Notes: generated by a model not told the origin, from the letters alone. A stretch of 44,254 nucleotides of DNA from Bacteroidales bacterium (GCA_017545365.1 JAFWOP010000127.1:1-44254); one strand, 5' to 3'. Positions 16,197 through 25,928 are shown, counted from the stretch's first letter. Numbers and translations: made by a program.

Positions 16197-17645
16197 ATGA
16201 AAAGAACAGTATTAATAATGTCCGCCATATTGTTAGCCGTTGGAGCCGCGGACGCACAGGACACGATAAGGTATCCTGATACCTGTTATATGTACAACCC
16301 TTTTGAGATTGACAATTATTGGGGAACTACGATTTACCATCACTTTTCAAACCACCATAATTTGTCTGCTAGAACCTATGATGATGCCTTTTTATCCGAT
16401 TCTGCACGGTCTGCATTGTTGGATTTAGGTTATGAGCTTTTGCAAGACCCATTGACGAGTAACTATTGGTGGGTCCCACCAGGTAATCATCCCGCTATCG
16501 GCAACTTTGATGAATACGTGGCACAGGGTCAGACGTGGATATATGGTATAGCCGCCACGACAGGTGGAGTAGTCGGTACGCAAATATTAGAAAATTCGGG
16601 GAGATACCTTGACAGCATATACACGCTTGCTGATATTCTTAACATAAACTATTTAAAGGATTCGGTTTTCGGCTTGTACGCCTATCTGTTCGGGGTGTCG
16701 AACGGCGAGGTGTACTGCATCGACTCGGTGAAATGGATACCGCATAACAATCCGTACCGTTTCTTCGAATACAAGCAGTACCCACCTTCTGGATTTGAAT
16801 CAATCCCTTATCCTCCAGTCGTGACCTACTCCTACGAGTTCTATTTTGACAAGCCGGTATCCGTTGCCGACACCTTTCTTATAGGGGTGAGGTTTCCTCA
16901 TGTCTATAGTCTCGCCTCTTTTAATTCGAGGTGGAACGAGGTAGAGTCCTCTTGTAAAAACCCACAATGGAGATATCAGAACATCAATGATCGAGAACCA
17001 CGCTTAATAGACTTCTGTAACCATCATGCACGGATTCCTGCCCAATGGGGCGGCTTCTTCCCCATCCTCACACCGAGAGACACCACGCGTTGCTACCCTG
17101 TGCAGGATGTGTGCATGGTTCAAGCCACCGACAGCAGCGTCATGCTGGAGTGGCACGGCGGCAACGCCACACAGTGGGAGGTGGAGTATGCCGAGGCCGA
17201 CGGGATGACGGTATACACCGTGACCACCACCACGCCGCGGGTGACGCTGACGGGGCTGCGCCCCACCACCACCTATCTGGCGCACGTGCGAGGCCGATGT
17301 GCGGGGGAAACGGACTACGGCGAATGGAGTCCCTTGATAGAGGCGCGCACCACCGACCACCAGCCCGACACGGACACCGTCCAAGGCCCCGACACGGTGG
17401 CGATAGACATCGTGGGGCTGCTCACGAGGCTGGCTCCCAATCCTGCCAGCGGTCTGGTGACGGTGCGGTCGTCATACAGCCTGAGCCATGTGGCGGTGTA
17501 CGACGTGCGAGGTCACATGGTGCTGGAAAAGAAGGCCGCCGACAATGCCGCCACCTTCGACGTGGGCAACCTGCCCAAGGGGGTGTATGTGGTCTCCGTC
17601 CGCACCGTCGCCGGCACCACCACCAAGCGCCTGCTGGTGGAGTAA
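16197..17645 (+). CDS. T9SS type A cargo protein with a fibronectin type III domain
   Basis: The 482-residue product has a signal peptide (MKRTVLIMSAILLAVGAADAQ) and an unrecognised N-terminal region of about 280 residues. A fibronectin type III domain follows at roughly residues 300-385 (VMLEWHGGNATQWEVEYAE, then TGLRPTTTYLAHVRG). A type A T9SS sorting domain of about 75 residues ends it (LAPNPASGLVTV, VAVYDVRGHMVLEKK, LPKGVYVVSVRT). It should be exported to the surface or medium with its C-terminus processed. The first half of the gene (about 16200-16950) is visibly AT-richer than the second half, as if a unique N-terminal piece had been joined to a shared FN3-sorting cassette. The function is unknown. 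Confidence 0.87.
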   Translation: MKRTVLIMSAILLAVGAADAQDTIRYPDTCYMYNPFEIDNYWGTTIYHHFSNHHNLSARTYDDAFLSDSARSALLDLGYELLQDPLTSNYWWVPPGNHPAIGNFDEYVAQGQTWIYGIAATTGGVVGTQILENSGRYLDSIYTLADILNINYLKDSVFGLYAYLFGVSNGEVYCIDSVKWIPHNNPYRFFEYKQYPPSGFESIPYPPVVTYSYEFYFDKPVSVADTFLIGVRFPHVYSLASFNSRWNEVESSCKNPQWRYQNINDREPRLIDFCNHHARIPAQWGGFFPILTPRDTTRCYPVQDVCMVQATDSSVMLEWHGGNATQWEVEYAEADGMTVYTVTTTTPRVTLTGLRPTTTYLAHVRGRCAGETDYGEWSPLIEARTTDHQPDTDTVQGPDTVAIDIVGLLTRLAPNPASGLVTVRSSYSLSHVAVYDVRGHMVLEKKAADNAATFDVGNLPKGVYVVSVRTVAGTTTKRLLVE

Positions 17646-17670
17646 GGCGTATTGCTCAAATCCTATTAAC

Positions 17671-17703
17671 TGAAGGCCGCAGGGGGACACCTTGCGGCCT
17701 TCA
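17671..17703. terminator. Bidirectional terminator hairpin between convergent genes
   Basis: A perfect 11-bp stem (17671-17681 with 17693-17703) with an 11-nt loop lies 25 nt after the T9SS cargo stop and 19 nt after the stop of the opposing permease gene. The T-tract is weak on both strands. Confidence 0.6.
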
Positions 17704-17722
17704 TAAAGCAGATGTCTGTACG

Positions 17723-19015
17723 TTATTCTGTCGGTATGTCCTTGTTGACGTTCTTGCTACCCCAAAGGGCATAGAAGAGGATATAGGCCATACCGGCGAC
17801 GATGACCCAGTAGCTGGGCAGATAACCCGTGGGACCCATGATGTCAACGATACCGTTCTGCAACAAGGGCAGGATGCCGCCACCGCACACGAGGGCCATG
17901 AAGATGCCAGAGGCTTTCTCCGTGTATCGGCCCAAGCCTTCGACCGCCAGGTTGAAGATGCCGCCCCACATGACCGATGTGCAGAGCCCTATGCAGGCCA
18001 AGAGGGCAGCGCTGAGCGGTATGCTCACCATTCCGAAACCCTGCGCGCCATTGAAGGCAGGGAATTTAACCATCACAAGAGGCACGAACATGGCTGCCAG
18101 CACCAGCACGATGGCCACACCCGCCACCACGCCGATCATGCCACGAGCCGACACCTTGCTGCCAACGATGCCGCCCAGCAGGCGCCCCACCAGCATCAGC
18201 AGCCAGTAGGTGGCGGCCACCGAACCAGCTATAGCCTCGGCATTCACTCCTTGGCCCAAGATGTTGAGCTCAGGGTTTTGGAGCCACTTGTTCATGACGT
18301 TGGGGATGCCCACTTCGACACCGACATAGATGAAGATGGCGATGGCGCCCAACACAAAATGGCGGAAGGCCAAGGGCCCCTTACCTTTTTCGGCAGCAAC
18401 CGCCTGTTGGGTGGCCTCATTCTCGGGAATCTGGGTAAGGGCTATGACGATGAATGCCAGTGCGAAGATAGCCAAGGCCGTGTACATCAGCGGGAAGACG
18501 TTGCTGATTTCTGCATTCTTGATTCCCTGGGGAATCAGGAGGCCGGTGAGCACGATGACGGCAGTGCCGCACAGCGAGTTAAACGAGCCACCAAACTGTA
18601 TGAGCTGGTTGCCCTTGTTGCCGCCACCACCCAAGCGGTTGAGCATAGGGTTGACGACGGTGTTGAGGAGGCACATGCTGAAGCCCGCGATGAAGGCACC
18701 CAACAGATAGACTCCGAAACTACAGAAGACGCCCGAGAGGGTCTGAATGCCGACACCGATGAATCCGACGGCGATGGCCACGAGAGCGGTCTTCTTATAG
18801 CCGCAACGCTGCAGGAGCGAACCAGCAGGATAGCCCATGATAGCATAGGCAATGAAGTTGGCGAAAACGCCCAAGGTGCCCTGCCAATTGGGGATGCTGA
18901 ACTGATTCTTGAGTATGTCCCCCATAGGCGAAGCCAAATTGGTGACAAACGATATCATACCAAACAGCAGGAACATCACGATGATGGGGATAGTGTAATT
19001 CTGTTTCTTTTCCAT
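17723..19015 (-). CDS. Sugar MFS permease, FucP/GluP-like
   Basis: A 430-residue inner-membrane transporter with about 12 hydrophobic helices, starting IPIIVMFLLFGMISFVTNL. It matches the fucose/glucose-galactose H+ symporter branch of the major facilitator superfamily: GYPAGSLLQRCGYKKT after helix 2, and the LLNTVVNPMLNRLGG loop with GNKGNQLIQFGGSFNSLCG, which is diagnostic of this branch. Substrate is likely a monosaccharide or N-acetyl-hexosamine; the sequence does not settle which. It follows the C10 protease gene by 42 nt in the same direction, so cotranscription is possible, though a functional link is not obvious. Confidence 0.9.
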   Translation of the reverse strand: MEKKQNYTIPIIVMFLLFGMISFVTNLASPMGDILKNQFSIPNWQGTLGVFANFIAYAIMGYPAGSLLQRCGYKKTALVAIAVGFIGVGIQTLSGVFCSFGVYLLGAFIAGFSMCLLNTVVNPMLNRLGGGGNKGNQLIQFGGSFNSLCGTAVIVLTGLLIPQGIKNAEISNVFPLMYTALAIFALAFIVIALTQIPENEATQQAVAAEKGKGPLAFRHFVLGAIAIFIYVGVEVGIPNVMNKWLQNPELNILGQGVNAEAIAGSVAATYWLLMLVGRLLGGIVGSKVSARGMIGVVAGVAIVLVLAAMFVPLVMVKFPAFNGAQGFGMVSIPLSAALLACIGLCTSVMWGGIFNLAVEGLGRYTEKASGIFMALVCGGGILPLLQNGIVDIMGPTGYLPSYWVIVAGMAYILFYALWGSKNVNKDIPTE

Positions 19016-19057
19016 GACAAAATGGGGTTAGTGAATTAAGGGATTTATAGAAGAGGA

Positions 19058-21925
19058 TTAAAAGACAGTGATTTTTCGGGGCTGAGCACCATTGACACGG
19101 ACGATGAATACACCGGTGGAAGGCAAAGTGACTGCGCTGTCGCCGTAATGATCGGAATGATACACACAACGTCCCAAGGCATCGTAGACGCTCACCGTTT
19201 GTCCATCGGCACCACGGACAAAGAGTCGGAGGCCTTCATTGTACACCTTGATATCATGTACTCCAGTCTCATCTATTCCTACCTCGCCCTCGGCGAAAAT
19301 GGCACTAATAATCTGGTCGCCCTTGACATAGTAGGTGCGGGGGTTCTGAGTGTTCTGATCGCTCCACTTCTCAAAGTGGCATCCTTCCTTAGGGATGGCA
19401 GTGAGGATGGCGGGCTCGCCGTAGCGATACAGGCCTCCACCCGTGACGGTTCCCCACCGGCGGCTATTGGAATTGACGGTCAGGGTGTACTGCGTGTTGT
19501 CGACCGGCAGATAGGCACGGAGCATCCATGTGGAATAAAGACCTTGGTCGGAGATGGGGTTCCAGTCGACACCGTCGCTCGAGAACCAGCTGCCATTGAC
19601 GTTACCACTCCAGTTGGCAGCGGCTGCAACAGCAGTACCGGTGGACGAACTCATAACAACCCACAGGGGCTTGCTGTGGTCGATAGTGATGATGGGGTCA
19701 AGGCTCTTTTCAATCCATCTCCAACGGGTCTGACGACCTTGATAAAAGGTAGTGGTGCTTATCAGATTGGCCTGGACGGGCAGGTCGCCTTGGAAGATGC
19801 TGAGGGTGTAATTGCCAGCGGCCATGTTGTAGAATTTTATCTTTTCGAGGGTGGCTCTTCCTATCAGATTGGAGCCGTCGAGACGGATACCCCAATAAGT
19901 GTTGCTCTCACCACTGCCGATAGTGGTATGGTAATTGCCATTGTCGTAGCGCATGGTGTCGCCACCCAGATTATCAAAGCGGGCAGTGATTGTTCTGTTG
20001 CCCACAATGGTGAAGGTGCGGGGGTTGTCGGAAAAGCCGTCATTCCAGTTAACGAAGCGATAGCCCTGTTTTGCATGAGCCTCGATGGCATGGGATTCGC
20101 CGAAAACAATAGAATCGCTTTCGCCCAGCACATATCCTCGGTTGGTGTCGTTGACATTGGCATGGAGCGCACATCTCACGGGGGCAAGTCCGCCAGTGGA
20201 AGCACAGGGGGCGGCAATAACAAAGGTGTCGCCGTCGTTCAGCTGAGTACCAGCCACATGGTTCACCCACACGCGTTCGTCTTGATTTTCGATAAAGAAA
20301 GCGCACTCGCTATCTGAACGGCCACGATGCCAAGTGGCAATCACGGTGTCAGGTCCTACGGCGATATTTTGGATGGCGTAGCTGCCGTCGTTTAAGCCGA
20401 AAGTGCCATAGATGAGACCGTCGGTGGACGAGAGGGTAAGGCTGCCATCCTCCCAGCCGTCGCCACGGCTGTCATGTCCTTTGAGGGAGAGCGTGCACAT
20501 ATCAGCAATGTCGCATTTGAGTTGTTGCACAAGGAGTGACACAGTGTCCGGGCCCTGCACGATGGTAATGACAGCCTGACGGTCATGACCCGTGGTGTTA
20601 GCTGTGGCAGACAAACTGACATTTGACGTCACACCATTGCCACTGCCAGAGGAGGGACTGATGGTGAGCCAAGAAGCATTGCTGGTGGCCACCCAACCAC
20701 TGTTGTTTCCAACAGTAGTGGTCACTTGGGCCGAATTGCTACCACCCGGCTGACCGAAAAGGGAGGCAGAGGAGCTGATGCCAAGACGTGCCTGAGGCTC
20801 GATACCGATAAGCATCTGGTTTGAGCTGTTGAAGGTGTTGGAGGTGTTAGTACCCACACCTCCGCCAGCTGGATTGAGAGCACCCATGGAGAAGAATCCG
20901 TTATAGGCACCGCTCCAGCCCCAGTTGACATGGAACTGGCTGCTGCTGTTATACCCATCGAACACGAAGGCATGCCCGGCTGAGTTGTCGTAGCCTGCAT
21001 AAAGGATGGGACGACCGATATCAAGCTCGTCTTTAAGCATCCTCACCCAGTCGGCATCGGAGTACTCGCTTTTATAGTAGCCCCTCATGGTGTTCTTATA
21101 TCCGAAGTAGTTAATCAGCGCGTTCCTAGCCGATGGCGAGCTGGGATAATATCCCAGCACGTTGGCGCCGCTACCGTTGACGTCATAGTCCATCTCAACG
21201 GCCACACCCATGTGATAACTCAGGGTTGCCACCGCATAGACTTGGGCCATGGACGAGGAGCTGGATAGACGCCAAGGCATATTGCCCCAGTCGTAATAAG
21301 TGGTGTCAAAATTTGCACTCAACACGCCATAGGACGTATTGTAGCTATGGCTGCCAGTACCCTTGACCGGATGGTTCCAATATTTCATAATCTGCACAGC
21401 AGCGGTGGCCACACAACCCACAGGAGTGCCTTCGGGGCAGAAATAATTGTAGTAGGGGCTCTGATCCCATCGGGTATTGAGCAACGCAGGAACCATGTTC
21501 CCACTCTTTGGCTCGGACCATGTGCTGCTCAACAGCGTGTTCCAGCTCTGCTCAATGTAGTCTGCCAGAATAGGGTCGTCGTTGCGTATTTGTCCCGAGG
21601 CCAAAGCCTCGATTTCGGCTTCATATTGTCCCAACCAGAAGCGGGTTTCTGGCCCCATGTCACCTGCCACATGGTCTGTGCCATACCCCAAGATGGGATA
21701 GGCGCGATCGTCGCCCGCCACAATCACAAAGCCTTCGCCGTTGATATGAAAGATAAAAAGATGTCCAAACATGGCATCGCTTACGAGCTCCGCCTTAGGG
21801 TTCTCGCCGGTGACGCTCCTCCAGAAGTTTTCCGCCACGCGGAGTGCCGTGTTTGAATTGACTGGTGCTGCCTGCATAGTATTAATACCCAGCAGGAAAG
21901 CAGCGATTACAAAGATTTTTTTCAT
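19058..21925 (-). CDS. Secreted C10-family (streptopain-like) cysteine protease, T9SS cargo
   Basis: A 955-residue multidomain protein. The order is: signal peptide (1-20), propeptide-like region with FVIVAGDDRAYPILGYG (about 60-82), and C10 peptidase domain (about 145-365) with the nucleophile Cys171 in GTPVGCVATAAVQ, the His319 region GHAFVFDGY and FHVNWGWSG. Then come a BACON-like beta domain (about 385-460, SNASWLTISPSSG), a GDGW-type beta module (about 475-575), an InlB-B-like repeat (about 600-665, GYRFVNWNDGFSDNPRT), a jelly-roll-like segment, a second InlB-B-like repeat (about 825-890), and a type A T9SS sorting domain. The catalytic residues look intact. It should act outside the cell on host or dietary protein, with the beta modules for adhesion; the latter is inference. 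Confidence 0.92.
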   Translation of the reverse strand: MKKIFVIAAFLLGINTMQAAPVNSNTALRVAENFWRSVTGENPKAELVSDAMFGHLFIFHINGEGFVIVAGDDRAYPILGYGTDHVAGDMGPETRFWLGQYEAEIEALASGQIRNDDPILADYIEQSWNTLLSSTWSEPKSGNMVPALLNTRWDQSPYYNYFCPEGTPVGCVATAAVQIMKYWNHPVKGTGSHSYNTSYGVLSANFDTTYYDWGNMPWRLSSSSSMAQVYAVATLSYHMGVAVEMDYDVNGSGANVLGYYPSSPSARNALINYFGYKNTMRGYYKSEYSDADWVRMLKDELDIGRPILYAGYDNSAGHAFVFDGYNSSSQFHVNWGWSGAYNGFFSMGALNPAGGGVGTNTSNTFNSSNQMLIGIEPQARLGISSSASLFGQPGGSNSAQVTTTVGNNSGWVATSNASWLTISPSSGSGNGVTSNVSLSATANTTGHDRQAVITIVQGPDTVSLLVQQLKCDIADMCTLSLKGHDSRGDGWEDGSLTLSSTDGLIYGTFGLNDGSYAIQNIAVGPDTVIATWHRGRSDSECAFFIENQDERVWVNHVAGTQLNDGDTFVIAAPCASTGGLAPVRCALHANVNDTNRGYVLGESDSIVFGESHAIEAHAKQGYRFVNWNDGFSDNPRTFTIVGNRTITARFDNLGGDTMRYDNGNYHTTIGSGESNTYWGIRLDGSNLIGRATLEKIKFYNMAAGNYTLSIFQGDLPVQANLISTTTFYQGRQTRWRWIEKSLDPIITIDHSKPLWVVMSSSTGTAVAAAANWSGNVNGSWFSSDGVDWNPISDQGLYSTWMLRAYLPVDNTQYTLTVNSNSRRWGTVTGGGLYRYGEPAILTAIPKEGCHFEKWSDQNTQNPRTYYVKGDQIISAIFAEGEVGIDETGVHDIKVYNEGLRLFVRGADGQTVSVYDALGRCVYHSDHYGDSAVTLPSTGVFIVRVNGAQPRKITVF

Positions 21926-21950
21926 AATGGATTGATACTATTTCTGATTG

Positions 21951-21958
21951 CAAAAATA
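21951..21958 (-). promoter_or_regulatory. -7 box for the C10 protease gene
   Basis: The minus strand reads TATTTTTG, exact TAnnTTTG, 26 nt upstream of the ATG at 21925. No convincing TTTG element lies upstream. Confidence 0.55.
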
Positions 21959-22071
21959 CAAAAACTTTTTGGTATATGATGCTTTTTGGAACATTCCCTC
22001 TAAAAAAATACACCCCGTCCTCAAGATAGGCAGCAATATGGGGATCCTCCGTCTTTCATCTTCCAATAATT

Positions 22072-22107
22072 CAACAAAATGGCGTACTTGGATATTCCAA
22101 ATACGCC
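22072..22107 (-). terminator. Terminator of the ATP synthase gene cluster
   Basis: On the minus strand an 11-bp stem (one G-U pair; plus-strand arms 22081-22091 and 22097-22107) with a 5-nt loop is followed by ATTTTGTT. It lies about 40 nt after the atpG stop. Confidence 0.75.
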
Positions 22108-22145
22108 AAAACAATAAAACTACAAAAATGAAAAATAAAAGTCAT

Positions 22146-23042
22146 CTATCCTTTAAGGGCTTCCGAACCGCTTACAATTTCGATAATCTCATTAGTTATA
22201 GCGGCCTGACGTGCCTTATTGTAACTGAGGCGCAGTTCTTTAAGCAACTCAGTAGCGTTGTCGGTAGCCTTCTGCATAGCATTCATACGAGCACCGTGTT
22301 CGGATGCCAGCGAATCTAGGATTACCCGATAGAGCTGAGAACGCAATGTAAGAGGTATGATTTCTGCAAGAATGGCCTCCTTGGAGGGTTCATAGATGTA
22401 GTCATTAGCCGTCTGATGCAAGGCAGCGGTACCTTGTCCACTTTCGTGGCGTGGCTCCACTGGTAAGTACTGTTCAGTCATAAGAATTTGGACTAAGGAG
22501 TTTTTAAACTGGTTATACACCAGCTCCACCCGGTCGTACTTTTTCTCGCAGAACTGCTGAAGGATACCATCGGCCAGTGCTGCCACATTGTCGAAGGAGG
22601 CGTTATCGAGCATCTGGTCGTAGCTGCCTACCACATTGTCAAAACGTTTGGCGAAATACTCGCTGCAGCGTTTGCCGATGGTAATCATGCTCAATTGTGC
22701 CGGCTGGTCAGCTGTAGCATTGGCCTTATAGTAATCGATACGAGCTTGCGCCTGTTTGATGACATTGCTGTTAAAGGCACCGCACAACCCTTTGTTGGAA
22801 GTGACCACGACAAGCAGCACATGCTCCAGTTTGCGAACCTCATGATAGGGAGTCTGTACGCCGTCGCCCGTGTCAATGTCAGCCATGATGTCCACCAATT
22901 GGTTGGAATATGGCCTCATGCCGATGATGGCGTTCTGAGCCCGACGGAACTTTGCCGCCGAGACCATCTTCATGGCCGACGTAATCTGTTGCGTGGAACT
23001 GACCGACGCAATACGGGTGCGGACTTCTTTTAAGTTTGCCAT
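22146..23042 (-). CDS. atpG: F1F0 ATP synthase gamma subunit
   Basis: Gamma is the central rotor shaft of the F1 sector, linking the c-ring to the catalytic alpha3-beta3 head. The 298-residue product has the N-terminal coiled coil (MANLKEVRTRIASVSSTQQITSAMKMVSAAKFRRAQ) and the matching C-terminal helix (EHGARMNAMQKATDNATELLKEL and LSYNKARQAAITNEIIEIVSGSEAL), with the central Rossmann-like domain including VVTSNKGLCGAFNSNVI. Length and motifs are normal. It is the last gene of the cluster here. The beta (atpD) and epsilon (atpC) genes that often follow gamma in other phyla are absent; a terminator and the unrelated protease gene come next. Confidence 0.96.
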   Translation of the reverse strand: MANLKEVRTRIASVSSTQQITSAMKMVSAAKFRRAQNAIIGMRPYSNQLVDIMADIDTGDGVQTPYHEVRKLEHVLLVVVTSNKGLCGAFNSNVIKQAQARIDYYKANATADQPAQLSMITIGKRCSEYFAKRFDNVVGSYDQMLDNASFDNVAALADGILQQFCEKKYDRVELVYNQFKNSLVQILMTEQYLPVEPRHESGQGTAALHQTANDYIYEPSKEAILAEIIPLTLRSQLYRVILDSLASEHGARMNAMQKATDNATELLKELRLSYNKARQAAITNEIIEIVSGSEALKG

Positions 23043-23063
23043 ATCATTGTATTTAGCCTAGGA

Positions 23064-23102
23064 AGCGGGTTCTGTGGATTACAATATGTTATAGAACCCG
23101 CT
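23064..23102 (-). other. Intercistronic hairpin between atpA and atpG
   Basis: Perfect 10-bp arms (23064-23073 and 23093-23102) enclose a 19-nt loop in the 70-nt gap between the atpA stop and the atpG start. There is no T-tract after it on the minus strand, so it more likely affects mRNA stability or processing than termination. Confidence 0.6.
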
Positions 23103-23112
23103 GTCCTGAATC

Positions 23113-24693
23113 TTAGTTAGCGTATTTGTTAGCCATGTCGAGGGCCACATTCCTCAGAATGTGGAGGTCATCTTCCAAAAGTTTGCCTTTGTGAAGATTT
23201 TCCAGAATATCGGCATGGTTCTGATGGAGGAAGAAGAGAAACTCCGACTCGAAGTTGTGTACCTTGTCGACCGGCACCTTATGAAGGAGACCGTTCGTAC
23301 CGCAATAAATGATAGCTACTTGGTCCTCAACCGGCATTGGGGTGTATTGGGGCTGTTTGAGGATTTCCACGTTACGGGCACCCTTGTCGAGCACGGCCTT
23401 TGTGGCCGCGTCAAGGTCGGAACCGAACTTGGAGAAAGCCTCCAGCTCACGATACTGCGCTTGGTCAAGCTTCAACGTACCGGCAATCTTCTTCATAGAT
23501 TTAATCTGAGCCTTACCACCCACGCGAGAAACCGAAATACCGACGTTGATAGCCGGACGGATACCCGAATTGAAGAGGCTGGTCTCCAAGAAAATCTGTC
23601 CGTCGGTAATAGAGATGACGTTGGTGGGGATATAAGCCGACACGTCACCTGCCTGTGTTTCGATGATTGGCAGAGCCGTAAGCGAGCCACCACCCCTCAC
23701 CTTATCCTTCAGACATGCCGGCAGGTCATTCATTTGGCGTGCGATCTCATCGCTTTGGATAATGCGGGCAGCACGCTCCAACAGACGGCTATGGAGATAG
23801 AACACATCGCCGGGGTATGCCTCACGTCCGGGCGGGCGACGCAGGAGCAACGAAACTTCACGGTAGGCAACGGCCTGCTTGCTAAGGTCATCGTAAATAA
23901 CCAAGGCACTACGGCCAGTGTCGCGGAAATATTCGCCGATAGCGGCACCTGCAAAGGGAGCATAGAACTGCATGGCCGCAGGGTCAGACGCAGTAGCTGC
24001 CACCACAATGGTGTAGTCCATAGCACCTTTTTCCTCAAGGTTCTTCACCAAATTAGCCACAGTTGAGCCCTTCTGTCCACAAGCCACATAGATGCAGTAG
24101 ACGGGATCGCCGGCATCATAAAAATTCTTCTGATTGATGATGGTATCAATGGCGATGGCAGTCTTGCCAGTCTGACGGTCGCCGATAATCAGCTCACGCT
24201 GCCCACGTCCAATAGGAATCATGGAGTCAATAGCCTTAATACCAGTCTGTAGAGGTTGCTCGACGGGCTGGCGGAAGATGACGCCAGGGGCTTTGCGCTC
24301 AATAGGCATTTCAAACATTTCCCCTTCAATGGGGCCTTTACCATCGATGGGATGGCCAATAGTGTTGATGACACGTCCCACCAGACCTTCGCCCACCTTG
24401 ATAGAAGCAATGCGCTTGGTACGTTTCACCGTGTCACCCTCGTTGATCGTGCTGGCTTCGGCCAACATCACCACACCCACATTGTCCTCCTCAAGGTTCT
24501 GAACAATACCTTGGTCGCCAGTGGAGAACTCCACCAACTCGCCCGATTGGGCGTTGTTGAGGCCATAGACTCGGGCTATACCGTCGCCAACGGTCAGCAC
24601 TGTGCCCACCTCCTCCAGCGCCACGTCGAGGTTGACGTCGGCCAGCTGTTTCTTCAGAATCGCCGATACTTCGGCAGGTTTTATTTCTGACAT
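23113..24693 (-). CDS. atpA: F1F0 ATP synthase alpha subunit
   Basis: Alpha forms the non-catalytic nucleotide-binding positions of the F1 hexamer. The 526-residue product has the N-terminal beta-barrel ([18 protein letters not shown]), Walker [14 protein letters not shown] near residue 170, the alpha-subunit sequence [15 protein letters not shown], the Walker B-side [47 protein letters not shown] (split here by family motifs), and [14 protein letters not shown] in the C-terminal domain. All family hallmarks are intact. It lies 39 nt after atpH and 70 nt before atpG, in the usual H-A-G order. Confidence 0.97.
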   Translation of the reverse strand: MSEIKPAEVSAILKKQLADVNLDVALEEVGTVLTVGDGIARVYGLNNAQSGELVEFSTGDQGIVQNLEEDNVGVVMLAEASTINEGDTVKRTKRIASIKVGEGLVGRVINTIGHPIDGKGPIEGEMFEMPIERKAPGVIFRQPVEQPLQTGIKAIDSMIPIGRGQRELIIGDRQTGKTAIAIDTIINQKNFYDAGDPVYCIYVACGQKGSTVANLVKNLEEKGAMDYTIVVAATASDPAAMQFYAPFAGAAIGEYFRDTGRSALVIYDDLSKQAVAYREVSLLLRRPPGREAYPGDVFYLHSRLLERAARIIQSDEIARQMNDLPACLKDKVRGGGSLTALPIIETQAGDVSAYIPTNVISITDGQIFLETSLFNSGIRPAINVGISVSRVGGKAQIKSMKKIAGTLKLDQAQYRELEAFSKFGSDLDAATKAVLDKGARNVEILKQPQYTPMPVEDQVAIIYCGTNGLLHKVPVDKVHNFESEFLFFLHQNHADILENLHKGKLLEDDLHILRNVALDMANKYAN

Positions 24694-24732
24694 ATATCTT
24701 AGTTTTATTGATTCTTAATTAATCCCCAGCAC

Positions 24733-25290
24733 CTATAGTTTCTTCTCATAGACATTCTCTTCGAAGGCTCGACGGAGTTTGGTGAGATAGGTACTGATAC
24801 GGGCATCGAACATAGTGTTGTCGAACTCCATCGACAAGCCGCCGATGATTTTGGGGTCGGTCTGAGCCACCAGCTCCACCTCTTTATGAGTGTAGTCGGC
24901 TATCACCTTGGTGGCAAGAGCGCAGGTCTCCTCATCGGCCGGATAAGCTGTAGTGAGGTGCGACAGTACGATGCCATGGCTTTCGCGGTAAAGATCCAGA
25001 TAGGCGGCACTGATTCCCTTCAGGTTTACAGTTCTATTCTTGCGCACCACGAAGTTCAGAAACGCCATCGTAGTCTTGCCCACATGCTCGCCAAAGATGT
25101 CGGCTATGATGGCATACTTCTTCTCGGCCTTAATTTCCGGGTTGCGGAAAACGACGTTCAACTCGCGGTTCTCGTTACTCACAGCGTTGACAAGTCGCAT
25201 ATCCTCCGAGACCCGTTCCTGATCCTTCTCCTCATAGGCAAGGAGAAACAAGGCCTTCGCATAATTTATATTGATTCTATAATCTTGCAC
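24733..25290 (-). CDS. atpH: F1F0 ATP synthase delta subunit
   Basis: Delta (equivalent to mitochondrial OSCP) sits on top of F1 and ties it to the peripheral b stalk. The 185-residue product has the expected helical N-terminal domain (INYAKALFLLAYEEKDQERV), the central FLNFVVRKNRTVNLKGISAAYLDL, and the C-terminal beta segment with TDPKIIGGLSMEFDNTMFDARISTYLTKLRR, a strong family signature. Its position between atpF (49-nt gap) and atpA agrees. Confidence 0.94.
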   Translation of the reverse strand: MQDYRININYAKALFLLAYEEKDQERVSEDMRLVNAVSNENRELNVVFRNPEIKAEKKYAIIADIFGEHVGKTTMAFLNFVVRKNRTVNLKGISAAYLDLYRESHGIVLSHLTTAYPADEETCALATKVIADYTHKEVELVAQTDPKIIGGLSMEFDNTMFDARISTYLTKLRRAFEENVYEKKL

Positions 25291-25339
25291 AGTCAGTTGA
25301 AGAATTAGACGTTATGAATATTCTTGAGCTCGTCCATAC

Positions 25340-25840
25340 CTAGTTCAGGTGAGCATTTTCCAATTCCTGACGGACAAGGTCCTCTGCCCGTTGCCTGTCG
25401 CTCAACTCAGCCTTCATCAGTTTTTCGGCTATTTCAATGGACAGAGAGGCAATCTGGTTCTTCAGCTCATGCATAGCCTTCAACTTCTCGAAGTTGATAT
25501 TCTCGCGGGCGTTCTCGACGATGCGGTCGGCCTCTTCGGTGGCTTTCAGACGGGCATCCTCCACAATTTTGTCGCTCGTAAGACGCGCATTGCGGAGCAT
25601 CTCATCGCGTTGCAGCTTGGCTTCCTTCAGCAGGTCTTCGTTGTGAGCGACCAGCATCTTCATCTCCTCTCTGGCTTTTTCGGCGGCATTGAGCGAGTCT
25701 GCGATAGCCTTTTCGCGATTTTTAAGTGCTTTCAGAAGCATGGGCCACCCCCATTTGCCTAGAATAAAGACCAAGATGCCGAATGAAATCAGCATCCAAA
25801 AGAATGTACCCAGACCGGGACTAATTAGCGGATTATTCAT
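25340..25840 (-). CDS. atpF: F1F0 ATP synthase b subunit
   Basis: The b subunit is the peripheral stalk, anchored by one N-terminal membrane helix. The 166-residue product has that helix (GTFFWMLISFGILVFILGKWGWPML) followed by a long charged coiled coil (KNREKAIADSLNAAEKAREEMKML onward) that runs almost to the end. This is the standard b layout and length. A second b-type gene was not found. It is separated from atpE by 132 nt that contain a strong hairpin, a wider gap than the others in this cluster. Confidence 0.94.
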   Translation of the reverse strand: MNNPLISPGLGTFFWMLISFGILVFILGKWGWPMLLKALKNREKAIADSLNAAEKAREEMKMLVAHNEDLLKEAKLQRDEMLRNARLTSDKIVEDARLKATEEADRIVENARENINFEKLKAMHELKNQIASLSIEIAEKLMKAELSDRQRAEDLVRQELENAHLN

Positions 25841-25928
25841 TTATCAACAAGTTTGATGTTTCATTTTTTGTTAGCAATCGGGATCCCAAATTTCAAGAAC
25901 CCTGCTGTTCTTTAACATTACAAATATG

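Noticed and set aside
17045..19039. Long plus-strand open frame spanning the T9SS cargo end and the MFS permease
   Set aside because: It crosses a terminator hairpin and two well-supported genes in other frames; its product is low-complexity R/G/H/D.
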